A DNA stretch of 64,000 nt from Saprospiraceae bacterium. Its GTDB lineage: Bacteria > Bacteroidota > Bacteroidia > Chitinophagales > Saprospiraceae. The notes beneath the pieces were generated by a model that was given only the letters and a program-made list of their open reading frames with translations, was not told the DNA's origin and ran no database searches. A program made the position numbers and the translations under genes. Positions 1-10,438 of this stretch are shown here, piece after piece. The stretch spans positions 173,687 to 237,686 of the forward strand of contig JADKAE010000005.1 in NCBI GenBank assembly GCA_016715405.1. The letters are read 5' to 3'. Numbering within the stretch: the stretch's first letter is position 1; every line of letters starts with the position of its first letter.

Positions 1-254
1 AAGATCCTAGGGGGTGACGGCGGGGGAAGGTCCCGGGGGGTGACGGCTTAGTACCAACTCCGGCAATATACCACAATGATATCTTCGCTTGCTTGGGTGC
101 TCGTTTCGACTCCTAAAAGGGAGGGCTTCCTGCATAAAGTCGTAAAATCGAGTCGCACAGTCGCATAGTCCCAAAGCCACGGAGCGAGATGACACCTTCG
201 TTCGTACCTCACGAAGATGTCACCTCTTTCGCAAAGTCTACAGTCCGCACGTTC
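1..254. repeat. Degenerate intergenic repeat region
   Basis: Non-coding DNA beyond the 3' end of secA. Bases 1-45 hold GGTGACGG words that recur, inverted, at 58.70-58.84 kb and at the very end of the window. Bases 181-225 form a hairpin-bearing repeat that matches 51028-51072 (reverse complement) at 42 of 45 positions. Bases 140-170 hold GTCGCACAGTCGCA words related to the adjacent tandem array. No gene was recognised here. Confidence 0.7.
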
Positions 255-570
255 GCTCCCGAACCCCCCACCCTAAAGGGGAGGCTTCCCGTGCAAGTCG
301 TACAGTCGTGCAGTCGCTGCTCATACAGTCGCTCCCGAACCCCCGACCCCTAAAGGGGAGAGCTTCCGGTGCAAAGTCGTACAGTCGTACAGTCGTACAG
401 TCGCACATTCGCTCCCGAACCCCCGCCCCCTAAAGGGGAGAGCTTCCGGTGCAAAGTCGTACAGTCGTACAGTCGTACAGTCGTACAGTCGCTCCCGAAC
501 CCCCGACCCCTAAAGGGGAGAGCTTCCGGTGCAAAGTCGTACAGTCGTACAGTCGTACAGTCGCACAGTC
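255..570. repeat. 80-bp tandem repeat, four copies
   Basis: Four head-to-tail units begin at 255, 331, 411 and 491. The first unit is 76 bp and the others are exactly 80 bp. Each unit starts GCTCCCGAACCCCC, continues with an AAAGGGGAGAGCTTCC block, and ends in several ACAGTCGT words. The last three copies are nearly identical, which implies recent expansion or homogenisation. The array abuts the secA stop codon. A degenerate relative lies at 58.58-58.70 kb. There are no unique spacers, so this is not a CRISPR array. Confidence 0.9.
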
Positions 571-573
571 GTT

Positions 574-3500
574 TCAAAGATCCCTGCCGTGGCAGTGCTT
601 GAACTTCTTGCCGCTTCCGCAGGGGCAAGGGTCATTGCGGCCTACCTTATCGGACGTGCGGCGTACCGTTTCCTGTTTCACACCGCGGCTTGCGCCTTCG
701 GCGGCAGCGCGGGCTTCATCTTGTGGATTGCGGTTGGTGCGAACGCGGGTATTTTCGGCAGAGCGGCGTTCGGCGGCTTGCTCAGGGGCTGCCGTCGGGT
801 AATACCAGCATACCTTTGGTGAGGTAGGCCGTCACTGCCTCGTTGATATCGAATACCAATTGCTCAAACAAATTAAACGCCTCCATCTTATAGATCACGA
901 GCGGATCTTTTTGTTCGAAAGAAGCGGCTTGTACCGAGTCCTTGAGTTCGTCCATCGAGCGGAGGTGCTCTTTCCATTTTTCATCGATAATAGCCAGCGT
1001 GACCGCTTTTTCGATATCGAGGATAATGGACTTGCCTTTTGTCTTTACGGCGTCGGCAATATCGGCGGTAATGACCAGCGGATTGGAGCGCCCGTCGGAA
1101 TAGGGTATGAGTATTCGCTTGTAGCGGTGGCTTTGGGTGGCGAACACGTCTTGTATCTGCGGCATGAGGATGCTCGCAATCGTATCGCCTTTGCGGTGGT
1201 AGTATTCCTGAAATTGCTGCATCAGTTGCTCTGACAAATCGGCGGTCGATGCTTCACGAAAAGCGGCGGCGTCAATTTGGGGGTCGTAGGTGAGCATGCT
1301 GAGGCACTCGCGGCGGAACGCATCGTAGTCGCCGGCCTGTTTGTTAGTAACGACTATGCTATCAATAATAGACTGGAACATATGGTTGAGGTCTACCGAC
1401 AAACGCTCGCCGGAGAGGGCGTTTTTGCGTTTTTGTAGATGGCCTCGCGCTGGATGTTCATTACGTCGTCGTATTCGAGCAGGCGCTTGCGGCTTCCGAA
1501 GTTGTTTTCTTCCACCTTACGTTGGGCGCGTTCGATGGATTTGGTTACCATCGAGTGCTGAATCACGTCGCCGTCTTTGTGGCCCAGCCGGTCCATGATG
1601 CCGGCGATGCGCTCGGATTGGAAAAGTCGCATGAGGTTATCTTCGAGCGACACATAAAACTGGGAAGTACCGGGGTCGCCCTGGCGGCCTGCGCGGCCGC
1701 GGAGCTGGCGGTCTACGCGGCGCGATTCGTGGCGTTCGGTGCCGATAATGGCGAGGCCGCCTGCTTTGCGCACTTCGGCAGAGAGTTTGATGTCGGTACC
1801 GCGGCCTGCCATGTTGGTGGCAATAGTTACTTTGCCGGGGCGGCCTGCTTCGGCTACGATTTCTGCTTCGCGCTGGTGTTGCTTGGCATTGAGCACGTTG
1901 TGGTCGAGGCCGCGCAATTTGAGCATGCGGCTAAGTTTTTCGGATATATCTACAGAGGTTGTACCCACCAGGATGGGTCGGCCGGCCTCGCTGAGTTGCA
2001 CCACTTCGTCGATTACCGCGTTGAATTTTTCGCGTTGGGTTTTGAACACCAAATCCTGGCGATCATCCCTGATACAATTTACATTGGTGGGGATCACCAC
2101 CACGTCGAGTTTGTAGATGGTCCAGAACTCGCCGGCTTCCGTTTCGGCCGTACCGGTCATACCGCACAGTTTGTGGTACATCCGGAAGTAGTTCTGTAGG
2201 GTAACCGTAGCGTAGGTTTGCGTGATTTCGCCCACCTTTACGTTTTCTTTGGCTTCGAGGGCCTGGTGCAAGCCGTCGGAGTAGCGGCGGCCTTCCATCA
2301 TACGGCCTGTTTGCTCGTCGACGATTTTCACCTGGCCTTCGATAACCACGTACTCTTCATCGACCTCAAAAAGGGTATACGCTTTCAGCAACTGGCTCAT
2401 TGCGTGCAGGCGTCGCGACTTGATGGTAAAGTCTTGTGAAAGGCGGGTTTTGGCCTCGTCTTTTTGCGCTTTATCTAACGTCTCGTCTTTATCGATTTCC
2501 ACCATTTCACTGGCGAGATCGGGCATGATAAAAAAGCGGGCATCTTCGTTGCCTTTCGACAGATATTCTACACCCCGCTCGGTGAGTTCCACGTTGCGGT
2601 TTTTCTCATCGATAGTAAACAACAAGGGTTCGTCTGCGAGGTGCATATTTTTGGACTGCTCCTGCATGTAGTAGTTTTCTGCTTTTTGGAGCATCACTTT
2701 AATACCTTCCTCGCTGAGGAATTTGATCAGCGGGCGGTACTTGGGCAATGCCCGATAGGCGCGCAGTAGAGCCATGCCGGCTTCGCCTTCCTGGTAGCCG
2801 GTTTTGTTCTCGCCGAGAAGTTTGCGGGCCTCGGCCAGGTAATCGGTGGCCAGTTTGCGCTGAGCGGCAATAAGGCGTTCTACGTGGGGTTTGAGCTCGA
2901 TATAGTCCTGATCTTCGCTGGCCTGGCTCACCGGTCCGGAAATGATCAGCGGGGTACGGGCGTCGTCGATGAGTACCGAGTCTACTTCGTCGACCATTGC
3001 GTAGTGGTGTTTGCGCTGCACCATTTCTTCGGGTGAGTGCACCATATTGTCGCGCAGGTAGTCGAAGCCGAATTCGTTATTGGTACCGTAAGTAATATCG
3101 CAGAGATAGGCACGGCGGCGTTCTTCCGAGTGGGGGCGGTATTTGTCGATACAATCAATAGTGAGCATCAGGAACTCGAAGATAGGGCCTATCCACTCCG
3201 AGTCGCGACGGGGCCAGGTAATCGTTGACGGTTACCACGTGGACGCCTTCGCCCGACAAGCCGTTGAGGTACGCGGGCAGGGTTGCCACCAGGGTTTTGC
3301 CTTCACCGGTAGCCATCTCGGCAATTTTTCCGTCGTGCAACACCATACCGCCGATGAGCTGTACGTCGTAGTGCACCATATTCCACACGATATCGCCGCC
3401 GGCAGCCACCCAGCGGTTGCGCCATATAGCCTTATCGCCTTCAATGCGAATATAGCTTTTGTGCGATTTGGCGGCCAGGTCGCGGTCGTGGTCGGTGGCG

Positions 3501-3898
3501 GTCACCACCAATTCTTCATTTTCAGAAAAGCGGCGCGCAGTTTCTTTGACCACGGCAAAGGCTTCGGGCATTATTTCTTTGAGAATGACCTCCAACTCCT
3601 TGTCGCGAGTCTTTCGCAATTCGTCGGTTTCACCAAAAAGCGCTTCTTTTTCGTGAAGATCCTCCTGATTGTTGGCCTCATCGATAATTGCCTGAATATC
3701 GGCATCGATGGCAGATAGGTGTTGGGCGATACGCCGGCGGAATTCCAGCGTTTTATTGCGAAGCTCGTCGTTGCTCAGCGATTGGCAGGTATCATAATGA
3801 GCTAAAATCTCATCAACAGCGGGCATGTAGGTGTTAATGTCGCGCTTGTGTTTCGATCCAAAGATCTCTTTAATAGAATTGGCAAAGTTCTTGAACAT
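574..3898 (-). CDS. secA: Preprotein translocase ATPase SecA (three frameshifts)
   Basis: SecA is the ATPase motor that pushes unfolded preproteins through SecYEG. The start ATG at 3896-3898 gives MFKNFANSIKEIFG. Walker A ATGEGKT lies near residues 196-202 and the DEVDS Walker B near 285. The preprotein-binding, helical-scaffold and wing domains follow. The C-terminal SEC-C zinc motif, DPCPCGSGKKFKHCHG, ends at the stop at 574-576. The reading frame shifts near 3212 (C run), 1437 (A run) and 800. Joined, it gives about 1,108 residues, the usual size for Bacteroidota SecA. SecA is essential, so the shifts are probably sequence errors. The gene stands alone on the minus strand, and its 3' end touches the tandem repeat array. 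Confidence 0.96.
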
Positions 3899-3930
3899 GA
3901 TATTTATGCGTATTGTAACAAAGCGAACGG

Positions 3931-3938
3931 CAAAGATA
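3931..3938 (-). promoter_or_regulatory. -7 promoter box of secA
   Basis: Read on the minus strand this is TATCTTTG, a match to the Bacteroidota -7 consensus TAnnTTTG, about 33 nt before the secA ATG. No convincing -33 TTTG is seen at the expected distance. Confidence 0.45.
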
Positions 3939-4060
3939 CGATATTTGCACAGCCATTCCATTGCGTTGGCTCGCATATATCATACCAATTCGCCTTTTCT
4001 GGTATCCGACGTGCCATATTGGCATTATATTGGAAACGTTATGCTATAATTACAGGTTTA

Positions 4061-4864
4061 ATGACGAGCATGTTAAGTTTTGTCAGATCGAAAGCGGGAA
4101 GATTTTACGGCATATGGATGTTGCTTGTCGTGGTAACGGCAGGTTGCGGGAAATGGGGAAAAAAGGATGTCCGCAACTTTTATTTCCCTATTCGCGAACT
4201 TCAGGACGGCCTGGTGTACGAATACCAGCCGGTAGGCAATGAAGGGCTTACCCCTGTGTATTGGTACTACCGTTCTTTTTTATCAAAAGACAGCGTACTG
4301 CTCACCGGCACGTATTACGAATACGAACTGCTGCCCCTGCAATTGGTGAAAGAAAAACTGGTGGGCAACGGCGTTTTGCTGCAGGAGTTGCTCATGTACC
4401 CCGTGGATAGTATGGGCGAACAACAAACCATCAAGGCGGGGATAATTGCCGGCAATGTATTTCCTTTTGAAGTGCGCGATTCCAACGAAGTCTATTTGTA
4501 TAAAGTGAAACTGGAATTTCCCGGCATGCCCGGCGCTTCCACAACACTCATCAAAAATCGCCGTTATGTGGGTGATACGACTTTTGTGTGGCAAGGCAAA
4601 ACCCTGCCCGCTATAAGGTTTAGTGTGCGGGAAATGATAGAAGACCTCGATCCCAACGACGGCGTGGTAGAACCCGAGTATCGGGGAGAAGAAATCTACG
4701 CCGAAGGGTTGGGGTTAGTTTATTATAAAAAAATTATATACGAAAACCTCTATATCGCTTACCAACTCGAACGCCGTTATCCGATGGAAACGCTTGAACA
4801 GCTTTTCCTGGAGCGGCGCAATACCTCAGAGGAAGGTCTGGAAGATCTGGAGGAAGAACAATAG
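4061..4864 (+). CDS. Hypothetical lipoprotein
   Basis: The protein has about 267 residues. The start ATG at 4061 (or 4070) precedes a basic N-terminus, a hydrophobic stretch and a lipobox-like VVTAGC with the lipidated Cys near residue 29, so it is predicted to sit in the inner or outer membrane facing the periplasm. The rest is a soluble domain rich in Tyr and Glu (for example LQDGLVYEYQPVGNEGL). No known family was recognised. It is divergent from secA and ends 4 bp before the next gene, so the two are probably co-transcribed. A longer upstream reading frame exists, but only the 4061 start gives a signal sequence. Confidence 0.8.
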   Translation: MTSMLSFVRSKAGRFYGIWMLLVVVTAGCGKWGKKDVRNFYFPIRELQDGLVYEYQPVGNEGLTPVYWYYRSFLSKDSVLLTGTYYEYELLPLQLVKEKLVGNGVLLQELLMYPVDSMGEQQTIKAGIIAGNVFPFEVRDSNEVYLYKVKLEFPGMPGASTTLIKNRRYVGDTTFVWQGKTLPAIRFSVREMIEDLDPNDGVVEPEYRGEEIYAEGLGLVYYKKIIYENLYIAYQLERRYPMETLEQLFLERRNTSEEGLEDLEEEQ

Positions 4865-4868
4865 CGAC

Positions 4869-6602
4869 ATGATGAAGAGATTTTTGATTTTACTCGCACT
4901 GGGCTGCTCCCTGCAATTATCAGCGCAAATTTTGCCGCCCGACTTCTTGTGTGTCACCAATGATACATTAGTATGGACCGCGCCCAATAATACCTGCGGC
5001 GCCTTTAATGCCTACCTGATCTTTGCCAGCCAGCAACCAGACGGTCCGTATAATATTTTAGTATCAATTAATAACGTTTCGCAAACCAGCTATTACCATG
5101 CCGGTGCGGCGGGGAGTACCTGGTATTACTACTTATTGAGCGATTACAACTGTCCCGGGCAGCCTGCGTTAAGTTCCGATACGCTCGACAATCGCATTCC
5201 CGACCCCGGGCCCATCCGCTATGTGTCGGTGGTGAATGGCGATGAAGTGGAGATCAGGTGGGATCTGAGCCCCTCCCCCGAAGTATATGCCTACGTGATT
5301 TCCCGCAATACAGCTGCGGGTACCACGATCATCGATACCGTTTTTGGGGGCGCCAATGTATACGTAGATGCCAACGCTGCCCCCGATGAGGGCCCCGAGA
5401 CCTACTTCGTGACCGCCCTCGACCGCTGTGGCAACAAAAGTCTGGTCACTGCTCCCCACACTACATTATTTGTCACGGCCGGCGCCATAGATCCCTGCAC
5501 ACAAAGCCTCACACTCGACTGGAACGCCTACCAAAACTGGCCTGGCGGTGTTGATCGCTATGAAATACTGGTGGGGCAGGATGGCCAGGCGCCGGTAGTA
5601 TGGGATACGGTGCCCGGCGCTATGTTGACTTATGTATTTGACCAGGCCGACGACGGGGTCGACTACTGTTTTGTGGTGAGGGCGGTAGAAGCAGGTTCCG
5701 GTATCAGCGCTGTTTCCAATACGGTTTGCCAAACCGCCACCGTAGTGCAGCCGCTGCGCCAACTTGTTTTGCTCAATGCCACGGTGAATGCCGCCGGCGG
5801 CGCCGACGTGCGCTGGCTTTGGGCTCCCGACAATGCACAACTCACCGGCGCCTCCCTGCAACGCGCCATCAACACGGTGGATTTCAATGATGTCGCTCCC
5901 CTGCCGACTGCCATCCCATTGGCCGCCGATAATAACGCCCCGGACAATACGGCGCCGGTAGCCGACAGGCAGTTGTTTTTCCGCATCCAAACTACCGATG
6001 CATGCGGCGAGACGCTTAATTCAAACGTAGTTGGGCTGGTACACCTCACCGGGCAAGCGCTCGACGGCAACAAAAACCAACTGCTTTGGACGCCATTCAG
6101 CCATTCCCTGGCGGATTCGATCCGTTATGAACTATATCGACAATCGGTGGGTGCTCCGGTTCGACTCACTGATAGCGGCGTATTGACTTTTGAAGATCTC
6201 ATAGACATCAGCCAGCCCGATCAAACCCAGGCCTGTTATTATGTAGAAGCCGTGGCGCAAATACAATTACCCGACGGCATCAACCGCACGGTGGTTTCGC
6301 GCTCCAACGTAGTATGCCTGGAGCAGGCCGCCAAATTATTTGTGCCCAATGCCTTTTCGCCCGATGGCATCAACCGCATTTTCAGGCCCCTTTACCAGTT
6401 TGGTTCGCCGCAGTTTTACCAGATGGTCATCTACGACCGCTGGGGAGGGCAGATTTTCGAGAGCAACGCCATAGAAAACGGATGGGACGGCGCCAAAGAG
6501 GGCCGTCCCTTGCCGCAAGGGGTTTACCTTTACCATATTAAATTGGTACAGTCGGGTGGTCAGGTGATTGAGAAAAAAGGTAGTGTATTATTGGTGCGTT
6601 AA
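4869..6602 (+). CDS. T9SS type B sorting-domain protein with fibronectin-like repeats
   Basis: A 577-residue secreted protein. The signal peptide MMKRFLILLALGCSLQLSAQ is followed by at least four fibronectin-III-like beta domains. The C-terminal block beginning LFVPNAFSPDGINRIFRP and containing YDRWGGQIFES and NGWDGAKEGRPLPQGVY is the gliding-motility-associated C-terminal (CHU_C-type) domain, which directs export through the type IX system. It follows the lipoprotein gene by 4 bp and ends at a large hairpin. Surface anchoring or adhesion is the likely role, but the ligand is unknown. The presence of this domain supports a Bacteroidota host. Confidence 0.92.
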   Translation: MMKRFLILLALGCSLQLSAQILPPDFLCVTNDTLVWTAPNNTCGAFNAYLIFASQQPDGPYNILVSINNVSQTSYYHAGAAGSTWYYYLLSDYNCPGQPALSSDTLDNRIPDPGPIRYVSVVNGDEVEIRWDLSPSPEVYAYVISRNTAAGTTIIDTVFGGANVYVDANAAPDEGPETYFVTALDRCGNKSLVTAPHTTLFVTAGAIDPCTQSLTLDWNAYQNWPGGVDRYEILVGQDGQAPVVWDTVPGAMLTYVFDQADDGVDYCFVVRAVEAGSGISAVSNTVCQTATVVQPLRQLVLLNATVNAAGGADVRWLWAPDNAQLTGASLQRAINTVDFNDVAPLPTAIPLAADNNAPDNTAPVADRQLFFRIQTTDACGETLNSNVVGLVHLTGQALDGNKNQLLWTPFSHSLADSIRYELYRQSVGAPVRLTDSGVLTFEDLIDISQPDQTQACYYVEAVAQIQLPDGINRTVVSRSNVVCLEQAAKLFVPNAFSPDGINRIFRPLYQFGSPQFYQMVIYDRWGGQIFESNAIENGWDGAKEGRPLPQGVYLYHIKLVQSGGQVIEKKGSVLLVR

Positions 6603-6604
6603 TC

Positions 6605-6690
6605 AATGTCATTAAGTTAAGCTTCCAAGGGGTACATGTTTACTAAACTTTTGGAAGTTTAGTAAACATGAAAGCTTAACTAATGACATT
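6605..6690. terminator. Long palindromic element between convergent genes
   Basis: The inner 16-nt arms CATGTTTACTAAACTT (6635-6650) and its complement (6655-6670) are perfect. They are flanked by outer arms at 6605-6624 and 6672-6690 that match except for one base. The element lies 3 bp after one stop codon and 6 bp before the convergent one, so it probably acts as a bidirectional terminator. The core recurs at 30171-30248. Confidence 0.8.
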
Positions 6691-6696
6691 GGTGCG

Positions 6697-7427
6697 TTAG
6701 TTGCGAATAATGCGAATGCCGCTGCCGCCGCCCATTTGCTTCATATGTTCATCCACCATATTTTTAAACTCCTCGCGGGTCATTTTTTTGCCGCTGGTGG
6801 GTGCTTTGAGGGCTTTCACATCGACGAGGCCTTTGGGGTCTACTGTCAGGGCGGGATAGACCACCTCGCCGTCGTTGACATCAGCTTCGAGGATCATGCC
6901 GGGGAGTGAGCCCAGCATTTCGGGGCCAGAGGAGCAGGGAATATCGCCGGTAAACCAGGCGACCACCTTGCGGTTTTGGGTCGTATCATTATACATCGCC
7001 TGCTGGCATTTGTAGCCCAATATCTCCTTATTTTCGCCGGTAATTTTCCAGGGTGTCTGGGCGATATCGCCTTCAATCAAGTATTTTTACCCATAAACTC
7101 GCGTTGTTCTACCGAGCGTTTTTCGGTCATATTTTTAAAAATCGCCAGTTCGGGTTGCCTGATCTTAATGTGTACGCCGCCGCTTTCCATGTCCATATCT
7201 TCTTCTTCTTCCTCTTCCACCGTTCTGAAAAGGGATTCCATTTTATTAAAAAGCAATTCCATTTTCGAAGTTTGAAACGCCGGAATATACTGCCTGGCTT
7301 CCTGGTCGTCGGCGGGGAGTCGGCGGTGCATATTTACTTTTTGTTCGTATAAAATAACCCCCTGGTTGTCGAGGTACTTATACATATTGGCCAGCAAAAG
7401 TGCAATTACGAGCAATACCTGTTTCAT
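6697..7427 (-). CDS. GLPGLI family protein (one frameshift)
   Basis: A secreted Bacteroidota protein of unknown function, about 243 residues. The N-terminal signal-like segment (MKQVLLVIALLLANMYK) is followed by a Glu-rich stretch. The C-terminal half holds KITGENKEILGYKCQQA, WFTGDIPCSSGPEMLG and SLPGMILEADV, the hallmark that gives the GLPGLI family its name. The frame shifts near 7080, and both halves read cleanly otherwise. Some family members sit next to outer-membrane transporters, but here the neighbours are a convergent T9SS protein and a divergent sensor kinase. Confidence 0.85.
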
Positions 7428-7447
7428 CGTTGTGCGTTTTTTTTCTG

Positions 7448-7455
7448 CAAAGCTA
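7448..7455 (-). promoter_or_regulatory. -7 promoter box of the GLPGLI gene
   Basis: Minus-strand TAGCTTTG matches TAnnTTTG and lies about 20 nt before the ATG at 7427. The -33 element is weak. Confidence 0.4.
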
Positions 7456-7542
7456 TGGGCGGGTGATTTGAAAAGCCGTTAATCATTGTTGAATTAAGGT
7501 TAATTAAGGTTAATGGCACGAGCTTTTTACGTCAGCGGGGGT

Positions 7543-7550
7543 TATTTTTG
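7543..7550 (+). promoter_or_regulatory. -7 promoter box of the sensor kinase gene
   Basis: TATTTTTG matches TAnnTTTG and lies 19 nt upstream of the chosen kinase start at 7570. Starting there rather than at the upstream ATG (7513) keeps this promoter outside the gene. Confidence 0.45.
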
Positions 7551-7569
7551 TAAGATTAAAATAAAATGG

Positions 7570-9042
7570 ATGAAGCTATTGCCCGGAAAATTGCGGCTCG
7601 CCCTAGCGCTCATGATCAGCAGCATCGCATTGTTGCTGGTATTCCAATATGTATGGTTGAAAAAAGTATACCAGGAAGAACGCGACCTATTACAGAAAGA
7701 CGCTACCGTATTATTTAAAGACGTCGTCTACGGCCTCCAGGATTCCATCATACAGCGGGGCATTGATTTTTCGGGAGATACCCAAATACCCAAATTCACC
7801 ATAAAAACGCATCCGCCCGACATGCCCGGGCATCCCGACAGGGTAATTAGGAGAGACTCGGTAGAGCGCCTGGTGATGAACAACATCAAAGAATCGAAAG
7901 TCCAGGTTTTTATTACCTCTACAGACGAAGGCGACATACAGACCATCGACCGCAGGCAACTGTCGACGGTAGTAACCCACGCCCAAAAGATGACCGATTC
8001 GCTACACGGCAATTTCACCTTTACTTTTCAAGACGACTCGCTCCGCCTCGATGAAATCAGGCGGGCCTACACGGCTGCGCTGGCGAATGCGGGGATGTCG
8101 CTTCCATTTGAATTATTCCGGTTGCCTATGGGCGATACGCTTGCCGACCAAGCTGGCATTGCCACTCCCCTATTTCCCGCCGGATTTCCACCCGAATACG
8201 TCTACGCCGCCAACATACACCCCTACCAGGCTTATCTGTACCGCCAGGTAGCGCCGCAAGCGGTCTTTTCCCTGATATTAGTGGCATTGACCTCGCTATC
8301 GTTCTGGTTTATTTTCAGGAGTCTGCGCCAGCAACAGCGGCTCACCGAGCTGAAAAACGATTTTATCAGCAACGTGACCCACGAACTCAAAACCCCTATA
8401 GCCACCGTGAGCGTAGCCATTGAAGCGCTGCGCAATTTCAACGCCATGCAAAACCCCCAGTTGACCCGCGAATACCTCGACATCTCCAAAAACGAGCTCA
8501 GCAGGCTGGCACTACTGGTTGACAAAGTGCTCAAAATGGCTATCTTTGAGCAAGAGGCGCTTGCCCTGCAATGCGAACACCTCGACCTCAAAACGCTGGT
8601 ACAGGAAGTGCTCAACTCCATGAAACTGCAATTTGAGCAAGTCCATGCGCAAGTCGACCTGCGCGAAGAAGGCGAAAGCTTCCCGGTATACGGCGACCGC
8701 ACGCATTTGCTCAGCGTGGTATACAACCTGGTAGATAACGCCTTGAAATACAGCCCTGAAAAACCTGAAATAACGCTAAGTCTCGTCGACAACGGGCAGG
8801 AAGTGAGCTTAGCTGTGCGCGACAACGGCATCGGCATTGCGCCGGCCTATCGGCGGCGCGTATACGAGCGTTTTTTCAGGGTGCCCAGCGGCGACGTGCA
8901 CAATACCAAAGGCCACGGACTGGGCCTGAGCTATGTAGCTGAAGTAGTGCAGCGCCACGGCGGTCGCATCATACTCGAGAGCGAAGAGGGGGCGGGCAGT
9001 TGTTTTACCGTATATTTTCCGAAAGATGGACAAGCGGATTAA
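7570..9042 (+). CDS. Sensor histidine kinase
   Basis: A membrane-bound kinase of about 490 residues. TM1 is near residues 9-29, followed by a periplasmic sensor of about 200 residues and TM2 near 233-251. There is no HAMP domain; the HisKA box NVTHELKTPIATVS follows directly, with the phosphorylated His near 271. The ATP-binding domain shows LVDNALKYSP (N box), DNGIGI (G1) and GHGLGLSYV (G2). The start at 7570 (MKLLPGKLRLALAL) places TM1 at the N-terminus. It overlaps the response regulator gene by 17 bp, so the pair is one operon. Its signal is unknown; the architecture resembles RprX-type kinases of Bacteroidota. Confidence 0.93.
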   Translation: MKLLPGKLRLALALMISSIALLLVFQYVWLKKVYQEERDLLQKDATVLFKDVVYGLQDSIIQRGIDFSGDTQIPKFTIKTHPPDMPGHPDRVIRRDSVERLVMNNIKESKVQVFITSTDEGDIQTIDRRQLSTVVTHAQKMTDSLHGNFTFTFQDDSLRLDEIRRAYTAALANAGMSLPFELFRLPMGDTLADQAGIATPLFPAGFPPEYVYAANIHPYQAYLYRQVAPQAVFSLILVALTSLSFWFIFRSLRQQQRLTELKNDFISNVTHELKTPIATVSVAIEALRNFNAMQNPQLTREYLDISKNELSRLALLVDKVLKMAIFEQEALALQCEHLDLKTLVQEVLNSMKLQFEQVHAQVDLREEGESFPVYGDRTHLLSVVYNLVDNALKYSPEKPEITLSLVDNGQEVSLAVRDNGIGIAPAYRRRVYERFFRVPSGDVHNTKGHGLGLSYVAEVVQRHGGRIILESEEGAGSCFTVYFPKDGQAD

Positions 9043-9727
9043 AGTATTTTATGTAGAAGACGAGCCCTTTTTGGGGCGCATCGTCAAGGAAAGCCTCGAA
9101 AGCCGCTCCTTTGAGGTGTGCATGGTGTCCGACGGTCAGCGCGCCATACCTGCTTTTGAAGGTTTCCACCCCGACATCAGACTGCTCGACATCATGCTGC
9201 CCCGCAAGGACGGCTACACCATCGCCACCGAGATCAGGCAGCGCAATCCGCGCGTGCCCATCATCTTTCTCACCGCCAAGACCCAGACCGAAGACGTGCT
9301 GAAAGGTTTTCAAACGGGTGGCAACGACTATATCCGCAAGCCTTTCAGCATGGAAGAACTCATAGTCCGCATACAAAACCTGCTACAGATCACCCAGTCG
9401 GGCAAGGCGGCTTCCGAATCGCCACTGCAAGATCCTATCCCTATTGGGCGCTATACCTTTTTGCCCTGGAAATACGAACTCCGCTACGAAGCCGAAACCC
9501 GCAAATTATCGCACCGCGAGACCGAATTGCTGCGCATACTAAGCGAAAACCGGCACCAGGTGGTCAACCGCCGGGATATCCTGCTTCAGATCTGGGGGGA
9601 TGATTCGTTTTTTAATTCCCGCAACCTCGATGTGTATATTACCAAATTGCGCGATTACTTGAAGGCAGACGCGGCGATTGAGATTGTGACGATTAAGGGT
9701 GTGGGGTATCATTTTGTGGTGGGATAG
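9026..9727 (+). CDS. OmpR-family response regulator
   Basis: A 233-residue regulator. The receiver domain (residues 5-120) has the acidic pair ED near 11-12, the phospho-acceptor D55 in LLDIMLPRKDG, T83 and K105 in IRKPF. A winged-helix DNA-binding domain (about 135-233) contains LSHRETELLRIL and VYITKLRDYLKAD. It overlaps the upstream kinase by 17 bp and is its obvious partner. Its targets cannot be read from the sequence. Confidence 0.94.
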   Translation: MDKRIKVFYVEDEPFLGRIVKESLESRSFEVCMVSDGQRAIPAFEGFHPDIRLLDIMLPRKDGYTIATEIRQRNPRVPIIFLTAKTQTEDVLKGFQTGGNDYIRKPFSMEELIVRIQNLLQITQSGKAASESPLQDPIPIGRYTFLPWKYELRYEAETRKLSHRETELLRILSENRHQVVNRRDILLQIWGDDSFFNSRNLDVYITKLRDYLKADAAIEIVTIKGVGYHFVVG

Positions 9728-9829
9728 GGGCGACTTTGGGACTTTAGGACTTTAGGACTTTGGGACTTTGTGACTGGGAGAGGGGAGACTGGGAAGGGGC
9801 GAGGGGCGATCAATGAAAACCAGATATAT
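9728..9829. repeat. Short-word direct repeats (GGACTTTA/G)
   Basis: Five successive copies of a GGGACTTTAG-like decamer are followed by two GGGGAGACTGGGAAGG-like words. No coding signal was seen. It is one of several intergenic spaces in this window filled by its own short word. Confidence 0.65.
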
Positions 9830-10352
9830 ATGCAAAGAAACGACATCTTATTCACTGAAAAACAGCGCTTTACCCAATGGTGGATTTGGTTAGTGCTATT
9901 GGGTATTAACGGTTTGTTTTTGTACGCCATCTTTTCCCAGATTATCGGCGGCAATACTTTTGGCGATAACCCTATGAGCGATAACGGGTTGCTTTTTACC
10001 TTTGGTTTCACGATTTTGATCACACTACTCTTTACGAGCCTAAGGTTGGATACGCGCATCAAAAAGACCGGCATCTACGTGCGTTTTTTCCTTTTCAGCC
10101 CTCAGTTATGGGTTTTATTCCTGGGATACCATTGCGAAAGTATATGTGCGTCAGTATAAACCCATAGCAGAATTTGGCGGATGGGGTTTACGGTATTCTA
10201 TGTCGGGCAAAGGCCGCGCGCTCAACGTATCGGGCAACATGGGCCTGCAACTTGAGTTCAAGGATGGCAAAAAACTGCTCATTGGCACACAAAAGCCCAA
10301 AGAGATCGAACTGGTATTGACAAATTTGGGAAGAACGGGTGAAAGTCGTTGA
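9830..10352 (+). CDS. Hypothetical membrane protein with PH-like tail (one frameshift)
   Basis: About 174 residues once joined. MQRNDILFTEKQRFTQWW leads into two hydrophobic segments (WIWLVLLGINGLFLYAIF and FTFGFTILITLLFTSL), then a soluble domain with VYVRQYKPIAEFGGWG and LQLEFKDGKKLLIGTQKP. The latter pattern resembles bacterial PH-like proteins of two TM helices plus a beta domain. The frame shifts near 10115 in a short C run. Function unknown. A second, smaller protein of similar design lies at 37816-38253. Confidence 0.72.
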
Positions 10353-10438
10353 AAGCAGCGTGTTTGTCTATGATTCCTTGACCTTTTATACAACAGGGGA
10401 TTATTTTGCGTAATATTAAGGCAAATCCCTAATGGTGT

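Noticed and set aside
255..570. CRISPR-like array
   Set aside because: Units are contiguous 80-bp copies with no unique spacers, and there are no cas genes in the window.
369..822. Three small plus-strand frames over the tandem array and the secA 3' end
   Set aside because: Their N-termini are repeated translations of the ACAGTCGT words, and their C-termini are antisense to the SecA zinc motif.
1522..2199. Plus-strand frame opposite secA (225 codons)
   Set aside because: Shadow of the secA reading frame; no promoter and no recognisable domain.
574..3898. Programmed frameshifting in secA
   Set aside because: Three shifts in one essential gene, at ordinary homopolymers and without slippery-site plus structure signals, fit sequencing indels better.
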